From Protea cynaroides (taxonomy: Eukaryota; Streptophyta; Magnoliopsida; Proteales; Proteaceae): 64,000 bases of DNA. The notes under the pieces are model-generated. The model did not search any database. It was not told the origin of the DNA and saw only the letters and a list, made by a program, of their open reading frames with translations. The translations under genes and the position numbers were made by a program. Positions within the stretch are counted from its first letter, which is position 1. The number at the start of each line of letters is the position of its first letter. Positions 33,609 through 45,233 of the stretch are shown piece after piece. The stretch covers positions 55,293,007 through 55,357,006 of the forward strand of contig CM053269.1 of assembly GCA_028583415.1 (NCBI GenBank), read 5' to 3'.

Positions 33609-36206
33609 TTATATAATACATTATAACTTATGAAGTAATAATAAATTATAACATATGAAGTAATAATACATTATGACATTATTTGGTATGATTTATATTA
33701 TTTATTTATATTCAAAATAAATTGACATAATCAAAAATCTACAAATAAATTAAAAAGCGTTTTTTATTACGTAAAACATTAATGAGCATTTTTTTTTGGG
33801 GGGTAAATAATGAGCATATGTTCTAATGACTCAAATTAGCAGATAAGGATGTTTTTTTTTTTTTTTAATTTATAAATCATGCTCTCAACATCACTAAGAA
33901 AGACGTAAGCTTTTGGGGAGAGTTTAGAACAGCTTTGTTTTAAACTAGATGATCAAAGTTTAATTTCTATTCATTCAAGTCCAAATCAGATGATTTTTGG
34001 AGGGGAGCTTCATTTCGAGTTGAGTAACAAATCTAATGGATCTAATCGGCTGGAAAATCCAAGAATGTGATGGATATATATGAGGCTTGAAATTCTTGTA
34101 TTTCCATTCAAGTTGCAGTAGTTTGTCAAGGTCGGATCTCCTCCACTTCGCGTTTGATCGCCTTGATTTTTGGTATCTTCTACCTTAGATCGGAGATCTT
34201 CACATCTACGATCTATGATCTTTCTCTTGGCAGCCAGATTTTCGAATCTGCTGAGGCCGGTTAGAAGCCTCAACATCCCACTTGATCTGCAGGTACGATA
34301 TATATGGATGCAATGACGGACAACTTGTTCCCTTGGATGAGTTTTCTAAGGTCATAGTTAGAGAGTTCCTTCCTCCATGATTTTTCCTCCTAGTTTGGAG
34401 GAGATCCCTCCTCTTCTTCCAGGGGGAGATTAGTTGGTTCGGAGTTGCCGTGGGAGGGAGGAAAGGTGGTGAGGCTGCTGCAAATCCTGCTGGTCCTTTT
34501 TTGTTGTGAGGGTTTATACCTAACCAAGAAGATGTAGGTAGCAATCATTACTGTTTATTTCAATAAAGATGAAAATAACATCACTATCTTTTGATCCACC
34601 AAAAAACAAAAAGAAGATGTAGATAGTACTTATAGGGATGGGAGGCTGCTTGCATGAGGAAGAAGAAGAGGAAATGAGAGGAAGAGAAAAGTATAAAATC
34701 TATTCTACACTAAAGTACACCAAATCTATTTCTCGTTTTATGATCCACTATGCCCAAAACTTATCAAATAAATTTTTATTTTTTATCAGATGAAAAACAA
34801 AAACAAAAATGATACCAAAGAGAAATATTTACCTCGTTTAGGTTTGCTGTTTCGTTCTTCAAGCGATTCTCTTGTTTACTTGCTTTCTATCTGATGATGT
34901 CACATAGTTTTGTACGGTGGCACCCACGAGATATTTAGTATTTCAGCATCTTAATTTGTTCTGTATTACAGATAAGGCATGTCGTGTAGTTCTCTTGCTT
35001 TCTATTTCTATTTTTATTTGAGAAATCATTTATAAGAATAAATTATGGATCAAATAGAAATAGTTTAATGGACAAAATAACTTATAGAATGAAAAATAGG
35101 TTTGTAATCTTACGGTTGGAAATCGTCCCACCAAGCTACGACGTGGATGATCTGCAATCGTAGAAGAGAGACAAAGGAGTTTGGCATCTAATCATGGTGT
35201 ACACTCTTATGCCTATGTCAGATTCTCGTATGTAAACAGTCAAGAGCTTGCGAGAAGCAAACTCCATTTTAAAGAGAGGGGCTGTAGAGAGAACTAGAGT
35301 CTAAAAGAGAAGTAATTAGATATCTTTACCTTGAGGAACTGCTCATTTTTATAGGACGAAGCAGGAGTCACAGATGTACCTGGATTTTGCATGGCGTACG
35401 TAGAAAGGACTGTCAGGTGTCACGACGTGCGTCACCCAAGTCATGGACTCCGAGTGAGAGTGGAAGGTCCCGGCGCAAACTGTCGAGTTCTAAGGGATGA
35501 GCATGACAGATGTCACATTAAACCGTATTACAAGATGAGGCCGGATCCGAATCGTCTCCTCCTTGTACTTTAGGGAGGTGGGACCGACGGTCACATTCGG
35601 GGAAACCATGTTACAAGATGAGGCCCGGGCGAACCCCCGTGCCGGCTGTCCTAGAGTGGGAGAGGGGTTTTTCCAAGAACCACGTGTCGGCCCGACGGGG
35701 CGCGTCTCCCTCCCTTTAGCTGGGGGAGACGATTTAATACGCGCGGGCAAGTGACGTATCCTAGTGGGAGAGGGTTTTGCACACTCGATGGGCCGGATTT
35801 AGCCAAAACGCGACACGTAGACCAAGTCGCATATCCGATCAGGCAACGTATCTCATCAGGAAACGATCATCAAGAGACCTTAGCCGAGTGCAAATAGGAC
35901 AAGTCAAGTCGACAGGTGATGCTGGAGGCGCCACGTGTTAGCTTTTTATTGGGGGGTATTTTCCACCCCTAACGGGTAAATACATATATGTGTAGAATAA
36001 TTTTGAAAGCTAATGTTATTTTATTAAATTATTTCTTTATAGAAGTCTATTTGCATCATAAAATTGTCCCATACAACAAGAATTGGGACCTAATCTGAAG
36101 TACAGCAAGAAGGTCTATTAGATTGTCAAAGTGACCAAATTATGTGTATGTTGTGAAGGAGAGAGTTGTTCAACCAAAAATCTCTTTTCAAGAGTAGAAT
36201 AGATAG

Positions 36207-38626
36207 TGATATGGGGATTATACCCCACCAATAGTTTCCCAACACGTGTACCCCGAAAAAATGCCCCTTCGATAAAAAGAAGGCCCTCTCTCAACAAACT
36301 CTTCGAGGTGTACATCGGAGACTAGCCCTCAGATCCCTATTCGAGGCACGCATTGAGAATAGGCCCTTAAGCCTTGGACATCTACATTTACAAGACAGGC
36401 CTCGGAGAAGCATATATCTCCGAGGTTCTCAGAAGTTTGGCCGCTACCAGCAGTGACCGACTCGACGTGAAGGTTCCTAGGGTCACTAGACTCACCCCTA
36501 TGACTAAGCCTCTTAATCTTGGGCATATCAGATAACTTACTTGAGAGAAGGATCGAAGACGATGAAAGGTTGAAGAAGAAGCAAAGGAACCAAAGCTTTC
36601 AGACAAGTTGCAGAGAAAACGAACAGAGAAAGAAGAAGTAGAAGAAGATTGGGGTTTATATAACCCGCAATCCTGAAGTAGAATTGAAAAACAAGCTCGG
36701 ACACGAACCTGACACTGAACCTAACTCATTATGACCTATGACGGCCTACAAGACCGATTTTTGAAGCGTCGAAGACGGAAAAACCGTCATATAGGAATAG
36801 GTCAACTCCCCACTCGTTTGGGATCTACCGCATTTAATGCGACATCTCGATTCGGCGTCTCTGTCGAGGACGTGAAGTGATGAGCGGGATCCACCAAATC
36901 ATTACAACCTTCTCAAAACTTAACTTATGCCAAGTTCGAGCTTGGCATTAACTACATTACGTGGAAAAAGACGCATGCCTCGCCTCAGCGTCGGACAGGA
37001 CGAAAATGCTACTCTTGTCTCTCCTAGGCCAAATGATATTGTTCTTCCAATCTTTTCAAGCCTACAAGAGCAAGGGGCATATGATATGTGGATTATACCC
37101 CACGAATAGTTTCCCATCACGTGTACCCCAAAAAAATGTCCCTTTGATAAAAAGAAGACCCTCTCTCAACAGATTCTTCGAAGCGTACGTCGGAGACTAG
37201 CCCTCAGATCCCTCTTCGAGGTACGCATTGAGAACAGGCCCTTAACCCTCAATCGTCAACGTTTACAAGACAGGCCTAGGAGAAGCATATATCTCCGAGG
37301 CTCTCGCCGAAGCTCTCCCGAGGCTCGAGAGCCAGTCATAGTCATGACGCCTCACAAGCTTCCGTTAACACATTCTAAAGTCTACATCAACGCGGTACAC
37401 ATGGCTCAACTGTGAAGGCATGAAGGACTATCAACGGTCATTTATACATGGGGAAACCAAAGGTTGTGTACATTGGCCCTACGCATTAAATGCGGACCAT
37501 GCGCATTTAATGTATGACGTCTCCGCCAGATGATGTGATTGGAGAGAAATCATCTCCTCTAATTAGGCGTGAGATCGAGGAATGCCACCTGGGTAGTGGC
37601 CCATGCCTCCTCCCTCACCTGATATCCACCAACCCTCACACCCGTCAGATGAAACATGCAACTGTTCTGAACAAGACACGTGGGCAACGATCTGAACACG
37701 TGGACGGTAATATCAAAGTATTGCTCTAGGCTATTAATAAAGGAAAGAAAGGAGAAGGGAGGACTTTTTGACTCTTTTCAGACTCCTAAACACTCACTCA
37801 TTCATCTCCGAATCTCATTCAACCTCTCATCCCGAATTTGAGCTAAGGCAATTGCTTGAACTCCCTTCTTTGACAAAGGAATAGTCACACTCTTGACTAT
37901 TCCATACTATTTGTTTCACAGGATTAACTTAGGCATTGGAGTGGTCCTGGGTTCTGTTAGTTAAAACGCGTACCATATTATCGTACCGCATTTGGCTTTT
38001 AAAACACGTATTGTTGTATTGACCTCAAAAATACATTAAAATACTCCATACTCCAGCCTTGCCGTTTAAAACGCGTACCGTACCGTACCCGTATCCGTAT
38101 TTTAACCTGCATCGTTCATGAGTAATGAGTCGATTAATCCCACATCGTTTAATACTCTTATTGCTTTCTATATGTACCCAATGTGTGGTTAAAGGCTGGC
38201 CACTTCCTCGTAATTGCTTCTAAACTATTTACTATATTATTTTTTTCTCACAGTTTATGATTGGATACATCATAAATGTCATGTGTTCCCATTGATTTAG
38301 GTATATTTTTTCCATTTATAGGACTATGTTGCCCTTTTTTCGTTGTATCATATTATATTTGATCCGTTTAAAATCCGCACTGTCCGTTTTAGTTTTTTTT
38401 TTTCGTTTTTGAAATCTTTGACCATTTTCAGACTGTACCGTTCTTGTTTTGCTCCCGTTCTTGTTTTGCTCCGTTTAAAACCCGTTCCGTCTCATTTCGT
38501 TTTTTTGCCGTACCCATTTTAACTATGGTCCTGCGGCTACCCAGCCCGACCATCACACGGTGTCCTTTCCTCTTTCTGTGCAGGTGTTTCAGCAAGCTCA
38601 AGACGATCTAATTTGGTGCAACAACA
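36207..38626. mobile_element. Non-autonomous LTR element, D copy, with nested insertion
   Basis: Left LTR from 36207 (TGATATGG), truncated near 36,420; right LTR from 37082 to 38626 ending CAACAACA, preceded by a purine-rich AAGAGCAAGGGG. The interior (about 36,420-37,080) has no gag or pol frame. Flanks GATAG / AATAA correspond to the C solo LTR flanks. A 575-bp element sits inside the right LTR. Confidence 0.75.
37952..38526. mobile_element. Nested element with TAGTTAAAA-type inverted ends
   Basis: Ends TAGTTAAAACGCGTACC and, inverted, TAGTTAAAATGGGTACGG. Flanked by 9-bp repeats GGTCCTGGG (37943-37951) and GGTCCTGCG (38527-38535), one mismatch. The C solo LTR is uninterrupted here (CCTGGGGCTACC near 23,307). 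The interior repeats CGTACCGTACC and CCGTTTAAAAC phrases. A 9-bp duplication suggests a Mutator-like MITE. Confidence 0.8.
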
Positions 38627-40001
38627 AATAACACAGTTCCTCCTTTCATTTCTTAGTAACTTCCTTTTGTTTTTGAGGTTGTGGGAGGATACAATTTCTA
38701 TATGCTTTCAAAATCGTGGATAGACGTCGTCATTTGACCCAATTCATTGAACCTAAAGCTGAGCAGTCACCTTTTTTTCTTTTTTTCTTTTTAAATAGGA
38801 TAATCCATTAAAAAACTAAGCAAAGGCAAACTGCAAGCTGTAGTGTTTTTACAGGATTGGATTCAGTTCATCCCAGCAGATTTTCATTCTCAATGGAAAT
38901 TCGATGAAATTGGCAACCTTAAGAAAGAAGTGCCTTGGCAGTGTGAATTTTTTTCCCTCACATTTTTCTAATCTTTTCGTCATTCTCAAAGTTTGCGGAA
39001 GGATATGATTGCATGCTGTATGAACCAAGACTTCTGAGAGAGGTAGCATATGTACAAGCATAACAAGCTAATCAAAATTTCAATAGCATTGGTACAAGCA
39101 CCACCAAATCGGGGAGACACCTTGACACTTCTTCCAATAACTCCTGGTCTCATCAAAACATTACACCTTCAATATGGAATTCAAAGCTTCAGAATCGATG
39201 GGAGAATCAAGCATCCGGAAGTGATTGATAATAAGCCTGGGAACAACATCCTCAATTGAAACAGCACATCCCATGTCCATATCGAAATACTCCGGAATTT
39301 TCATGAGTGGCTCTTGCTGAAGTTTCAACTGTTAATTCAGTAATTGTGCAACTAGTAAGAGAACTTGGAGAGCAGAGAGACATCAGAAAGTGGGAAAAGA
39401 AACTGAGTTTGTGTCCGGTTCAGTAAAGCAAAGAGAGAGAAGATACTCATACCTGCTAGATACACAAATCTGGCTGATTCCTCACAAGTCCAGCTTTGCT
39501 GGTCGGTGTTAAGCACTGGAGTTCTCTTCTCTTTATTCTCCCCCCAAAGGGTGGAGGAGGGTAGAATGGCATGCTTTTGCTGTTTGTTTATAAGATGAAG
39601 GAAATGATCTTTTTATCCTGGAATTTGAGCTGCTATGTGCTCATTAACTCTTTTGTGCATAAATAAGCATAAACAATTTCTAATCCATAAAAGAGAGAGA
39701 GAGAGAGAGAGAAAAAAAAAAAAAGGATAGTAAATTTGTAACTACCATGACTGCCTGAGTCTCATAGTCTGTTCTGCTTATTTCTGTTACTTTTAAGGTT
39801 GTCATAAACGATTGAAAGATTGTAACTATCCTGCGACTCACAGTCTGTTCTGCTTATTTCTACTACTTTTAAGTTGTCATAAACGATTGAAGGATTGTAA
39901 GTTGTAACTACCCTGAGACTCATACTCTGTTCTGCTTATTTCCAATACTTTTTAAGGTTGTCTGATGTGGTGTTATTTCTGATGATGCTCTGTCATTCTA
40001 G

Positions 40002-41604
40002 ATGCCAAACGTTTGATTGGTAGGAGATGTAGTGACTCCTCTGTTCAGAGTGATATAAAACTTTGGCCCTTCAAGGTCATTGCTGGCCCTGGTGATAAAC
40101 CGAAGATCGTGGTCAAGTACAAGGGTGAGGAAAAACAGTTCGTTGTTGAGGAAATTTCTTCTATGGTTCTCATGAAGATGCGTGAAATTGCAGAGGCCTA
40201 CCTTGTTGCTACTGTGAAGAACGCTGTTATCACAGTACCTGCCTACTTCAATGAGTCTCAGCGTCAGGCCACAATGGATCCAGGAGCCATTGCCGGCTTC
40301 TCAGTGGTGCGTACCATCAATGAGCCTTCAGCAGCTGCCATTGCTTATGGTCTTGGCAAGATATCAAGCAGTGTCAGTCAGAAGAATGTCCTCGTCTTTG
40401 ATCTGGGTGGTAGCACCTTTGATGTTTCTCTCCTTACTATCGAACAGGGTATCTTTGATGTTAAAGCCACAGCTGGAGATACTCACCCTGGAGGAGAGGA
40501 CTTTGAAAACCGAATGGTGAATCATTTCGTCCAAGAGTTACAAGCGGAAGCACAAGAAGGACATCACTGGAAACCCCAGGACTCTGAGGAGGCTGAGAAC
40601 CTCTTGTGAGAGGGCGAAGAGAATTGTTTCGTCCACTGCTCAGACCACTATTGAGATTGATTCCTTGTACGAGGGTATTGACTTCTACTCTACTATCACC
40701 AATGCTAGATTCGAGGAGCTCAACATGGATCTCTTCAGGAAGTGCATGGAGCTTGTGGAGAAGTGTTGAGGGACGCGAAGATGGACAAAAGCACCGTCCA
40801 CGAGGTTGTCCTGGTCGGTCGATCTACTAGGATTCCCAAGGTCCAGCAGCTTTTGCAGGATTTCTTCAATGGGAAGAAACTCTGCAAAAGCATTAACGTT
40901 GATGAGGCTGTGGCTTATGGCGCTGCAGTTTTTGCTGCTATTCTCCTGGATGATGAGGGTAATGATCAGAAGCTGGACATATTGCTTCTAGATGTTACAC
41001 CTCTTTCCCTGGGTCTGGAAACAACAGGAGGTGTTATGACTGTGTTGATTCCCAGGAACACCACCATTCCCACCGTGAAAGAACAGGTTTTCTCTACTTC
41101 CTTGGACTACCAAACCAGAATGCTGATCGACGTATACGAGGGTGAGAGGATAATAACCAGGGACAACAACCTGCTTGGCAAGTTTGAGCTCTCTGAATCC
41201 CTACTGCTCCCATTGGTGTATGGCAGATCAATGTCCGATTCGAAATTGATGTCAAAGGTATATTGATCGTCTCTGCCAAGGCCGAGAACAAGACGAATGG
41301 GCAGAAGAACATTATCACCATTACCAACAGGAAGGACAGATTGTCGAAGCAGGAGATACAGAAAATGGTGCAGGATGCTAAGAAGTACAAGGAAGAGGAA
41401 GAGGAGCACAAGAAGGTTGGGGAGGCGAAGAACACCTTGGAGAATTATGCTTACAACATGAGGAACATGGTTAGGGAGATGGATGATGCCATCAAGCAGG
41501 CTATCCAGTGGCTCGACTGCAACCAGCTTGCGGAGGCTGATGAGTTCATTGACAAGATGTGGGAACTAGAAAGCATCTGCAACCCCATCATCACAAAAAT
41601 GTAA
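40002..41604 (+). pseudogene. HSP70 copy D, exon 2 only, frameshifted
   Basis: Homologous to exon 2 of B and C but not translatable: an extra A near 40,540, a lost T near 40,766 and a lost G near 41,195 break the frame, and the tail stops at KM. Two invariant nucleotide-binding glycines are changed (FDLGGSTFDV and VVLVGRSTRIPK). Exon 1 and its upstream region are deleted from the unit, so no complete message is possible from this locus. The lid deletion of B and C is present. The stretch from about 40,520 to 40,812 is copy-A-like, pointing to gene conversion. Description only; the frame is not restored here. Confidence 0.93.
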
Positions 41605-42862
41605 CGAGGGCGCAGGGGCTGACATGGACGATGATGCACGTATAATTTACCCTCGTATGCAATGTTGTAAAGATTTTCTCTTACATGCCACACTTTCAAA
41701 ACGATTGCAATCCTCACAAACTAAAATAGTTAAAATGGCAAATTAACAAAGATCCAAGCAGTTATGGAACATCAAGCTCCATTCAAAATTTGAGTTTTGA
41801 GGACGAGGGAGAATGAAAGCCAAGGAGAACAAAAGTGCAACAAATTTGTTGAAGCATAGCACTCACAAGGTTATGGCTCCTCACCACTTCATTAAAGATT
41901 CTCATTTATGTCAAGAAGTCTTTGGGGACGAGGTGAGCCTGGAGGCAAATTAGGGAACTCTTCTGTCGAACTTGCACCATTTTCTAGAATCATAGGGGAT
42001 GAGGTGGGGATGTTGGTCTTGGCGTTAGCTCTGAGTGATGTGTCTTCGAAACTGAATCTTATCTCTGCAAATTGCAAAGGCGCACAACCTACAGTGATAG
42101 AAGCGCTTTCAGCTTCTTCACCAACCTGACGGATAATACAATCCTTGAAGTCTGTAAGCAGCTCTCTCTCTCTCTGGCTTCGGTGGTCCATGTGTTCCCA
42201 GATGGGAACTTTGAAGCACATCTTTTAGCACCTTTCACTGTGTCTCAAGTCTCAACCACACACAGGATTGGCCTAATGCTTAAGCAGATTGTATTGGTGA
42301 TGTTATTTCATCTGAATCACCTTGTCCCTCTTTACGGCTCTCTCACGAAAAAATTATAATGATAAAACCTGTCTTATTACTTTTTGTGGCTAAATAATTG
42401 CCATATCGTCATCTATTCACATATCCGCCACCATTTGGATCTCCAAATAACAATGATGAGAGAGCAGACTTACTTGCCCTTGATGGAGGTAAAATGCCGT
42501 TTGATTTTTGAGAGGTAGACCTCGAACTGTACAATTAAAGAAAAGAAATAAAGAAAACAAATTTTCCTCTTAAGATTTTTTTTTAATTTTTTTTTTATGA
42601 AACAGAAAAGTAGAGATGCTGAATTTGTTGACGAGAAATTCCCGCCAATAAGAGGAATTATGCTATGGTCACTGTAGCCTTTACAAGAGCTACTAACATA
42701 TAAAATGAACTGAAATACGCCAGTGGAGAGCTTACTATGCCCATTGTGCAAGAACAAAGTTCAATTCTTCAATGGAGAATTTGATCCTAGGTCTGTTCCA
42801 TTGCGATAACCACTAAGGTCTAGCATCAATTCTACGTGTTTAGGATAAAGAGAACATCGGAT

Positions 42863-42983
42863 CATAGTTGTCAAGGCACCAAGGCATTGTTGGAGGCCTG
42901 ACGAGGCAACTAGGCGACCAAAGCGCCCAATTTTCCAAGGCGTTAGAAGGTCGCCTGGCCTAGGCGATGCCTCGATAACTATG
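42863..42983. mobile_element. MITE with CATAGTTGT ends, D only
   Basis: Begins CATAGTTGTCAAGGC and ends CTCGATAACTATG. Duplications CATCGGAT (42855-42862) and CATCGGAC (42984-42991), one mismatch. Units B (about 16,855) and C (about 31,350) read ACATCGGACAGGTAC without it. Same family as 1222-1403. Confidence 0.9.
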
Positions 42984-43335
42984 CATCGGACAAGTACCAA
43001 CAATTTGATCAGAAAGAATTGACTGCAGTCAGTCTCTGATCCAGCAATATCTCTTTAATAGTAAGAGTGTACTATAGTTGATTTTTGTTCTTAAAAAGAT
43101 TTTAATGTCAATGAGACGTCCATGTCATCATTTGTGGGGGGTTTGTTAATCAGAAATATTTTTTGACAGCACAGCTACAGACACCATAAGGATAAAAAAC
43201 CTATCAAGAACAAATCTTACTCAAACTCAAGATCAAAGTAAATTGCATTAAGGATAACAGCTACTGGACTCAAGTACTACAACAAGAAAACTCCATGAAA
43301 TCTACCAATTAATGCATATACAATACTCGCCATCA

Positions 43336-43727
43336 GGACAAGTAGAGAGTCAAGAGTGATAAGAGTGTCTTTCAGTCAACCATACACCCAATGTGTCTGC
43401 AAAAGACTAGATAAAGAAAGAAAATAGGACAGGGCATTCATTTGATTCAGAGTTAAAGAAAAAGAGAATTTAGAGGTTGCAGAATCCTTACCACTAACTT
43501 TGGGGAAATAAAGTTTGCAGCTCAGGAGCAACCCCAGTCAGAAGCTACCCAGAAGCATAAGAACAAACCAGAGCAATTAGTGGCAGTCAAAAAAAAGTAG
43601 TGCAATATGCACAGTAAGGATGCATCTTTTTTTCATTTCATATATATCATTTTATGATACATAGTTAGTTAGCAATGAAACACTAAACATAGCAACCACC
43701 CTTACATTTTCCAAATCAATGCCTCTT
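43336..43727. other. Spacer / 3' UTR of the HSP20-like gene
   Basis: Unique sequence between the end of unit D and the HSP20-like stop codon. Probably includes the 3' UTR of the minus-strand gene. No other feature seen. Confidence 0.5.
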
Positions 43728-45233
43728 TCAAGTCAATAGCAGCTCATTGGTTCCAAGGTGTGGGCGAAGGCAGACACGGACCTCATGTTCTTCTGGACCC
43801 ACACGGTGTTTTGGCACCATAATCTCCAGTACTGTTCCAGTCTCATCATAGTATGCTTCTAGCTTGGCATCTTCTGGAATTCGGGTTGCAAGTGGGATTT
43901 CCCTTATGAATTCTCCCGGAGGACAATGCTCAGGTGATGGATCCGTGAGTTTGAATGTCCTGTCATGCCTCTTGATGAATGGCATGCGGGATGTACTCAC
44001 ACAGGATATCTTTACAATTCCACGAGTGAGAGTATTCCTCCAAGAAACTTTCACTCTCTGAAGATCTGCAAAAGGCACGCTAACAATGATCAAGTACCCT
44101 TCAGCATTCTCATAAATGGTTTTTGCAGCTGTGACAGGTCCATATATGTTCCTCATTACACCACTGAATTCATTCAACCACGGTGGTTCGATTGGGGGAA
44201 CCTCCAGATCCGTAATTCCAGAATGCGAATTCATAGGCAAACAACAATCATCATCATTCCCATGTGGGAAGAAGTCCTTTCTACGTTTGTTGGAGACAGG
44301 TGAAAGTTCCATTCCATCACCATTGACATGGTTTGAAGGTTGGGTCGACAAATTCAGGCCAGATCCATTGAGCAATCTCTTTGGATGGGGTTGTGAGTTA
44401 CTTTTTATCGGAGGAGGGGGCCTCTCAAGCTCAAACTCTGTATTTGGAAGGTTCCTCCAAACACCAAAATCACTGGCTTCAGGCGGAATGGTGAAGTTCA
44501 AGTCCCGCCCTGTAATTTCTATCCACCTTTTCCGCTCTTCCTCATCAAGACCCATGAGATTAGGCGACCGAACGACCTCAATACCATGCACACACTGTGG
44601 ATTAGAAAGGCCCCTGTAATGCTTTCTCTGCATTCTGTGAGATCGAACAAAACCCTTGTCTACACTGAATGGAAATGGGCGCTCTCCTTGGCGGGAGTGC
44701 CCGTTCATGTAACTCCTAAGCTGCATCTTACCCAATGCATTTTCAGGCCTTTCCCTGAAAACCCACATATACATGTTCTCCATATCATGCTGAACCAGGA
44801 ATACATCAAGCTGGAGATCCGATTTATCAAACCCAGAAACCCCATTGCTGTCCCGCGTTATCTTAACCTTGGATTTATCATTCAAAACTGGCTTGAAGTA
44901 AAAACTGAAGAAAAACCAGGCACCCCAGATGCTGTCTACCCGCTTGGCACATTTTCTGCCCATCTTGGGGAGATTAAGGAGGGTCACCGTCTCATAGATC
45001 TGAGGCCCAAGCCCAACATCGAGGATATCACAAGGGTCAGGGATCCATGGTTGAGGCGGCGGGCTACGTTCCGCCGACAATGGCAGATTAATATCGGGCG
45101 GTCGGGAAAGTATGAGCTGCCTATTCATCTCTCTATCCAATTCATCATGCGAGCTGGAGCTTGAATCCATGGATAAGAGGGTGGATGGGTGATGGTTCTC
45201 CATGGATAGCGTGGTGAGAAGAGCTTCCCCCAT
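43728..45233 (-). CDS. HSP20-like (alpha-crystallin domain) protein
   Basis: 501 residues in one coding exon. The N-terminal 360 residues form a plant-specific region with no enzyme motif that I recognise (PDINLPLSAERSPPP, WGAWFFFSFYFKPVL, a Lys-rich NKRRKDFF likely nuclear signal near residue 318). The C-terminal part, about 365-480, reads as an alpha-crystallin/HSP20 fold: beta strands around GYLIIVSVPFADLQRVKVSW, ending in LEIMVPKHR. It resembles the Arabidopsis HSP20-like chaperone superfamily proteins that are much longer than classical small HSPs; chaperone activity is not shown. The start is supported by an in-frame TAA three codons upstream. A 5' UTR intron is likely (donor near 45,751, acceptor near 45,260). 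Confidence 0.85.
   Translation of the reverse strand: MGEALLTTLSMENHHPSTLLSMDSSSSSHDELDREMNRQLILSRPPDINLPLSAERSPPPQPWIPDPCDILDVGLGPQIYETVTLLNLPKMGRKCAKRVDSIWGAWFFFSFYFKPVLNDKSKVKITRDSNGVSGFDKSDLQLDVFLVQHDMENMYMWVFRERPENALGKMQLRSYMNGHSRQGERPFPFSVDKGFVRSHRMQRKHYRGLSNPQCVHGIEVVRSPNLMGLDEEERKRWIEITGRDLNFTIPPEASDFGVWRNLPNTEFELERPPPPIKSNSQPHPKRLLNGSGLNLSTQPSNHVNGDGMELSPVSNKRRKDFFPHGNDDDCCLPMNSHSGITDLEVPPIEPPWLNEFSGVMRNIYGPVTAAKTIYENAEGYLIIVSVPFADLQRVKVSWRNTLTRGIVKISCVSTSRMPFIKRHDRTFKLTDPSPEHCPPGEFIREIPLATRIPEDAKLEAYYDETGTVLEIMVPKHRVGPEEHEVRVCLRPHLGTNELLLT

Larger units (their letters stand above)
33740..40001 (+). other. Orphan intron sequence of HSP70 copy D
   Basis: Aligns with the C intron (19,405 onward) but has no exon 1 in front. 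Contains an LTR-like block about 35,100-35,970 (paralogue of C 21,385-22,060), an LTR element 36207-38626, a short (GA)n at 39,689-39,711 and three copies of the about 80-bp repeat before exon 2. No gene supported. Confidence 0.7.
33330..43335 (+). repeat. Duplicated unit D of the HSP70 array
   Basis: Starts with the same block as unit C (GTGGTCTTTGTTTAGGG). It lacks about 1.19 kb matching C 18,215-19,405, which includes exon 1. The intron, exon 2 and downstream segment follow in the same order. Homology to B stops near 43,335 at CATATACAATACTC, after which unique sequence leads to the HSP20-like gene. Confidence 0.8.
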
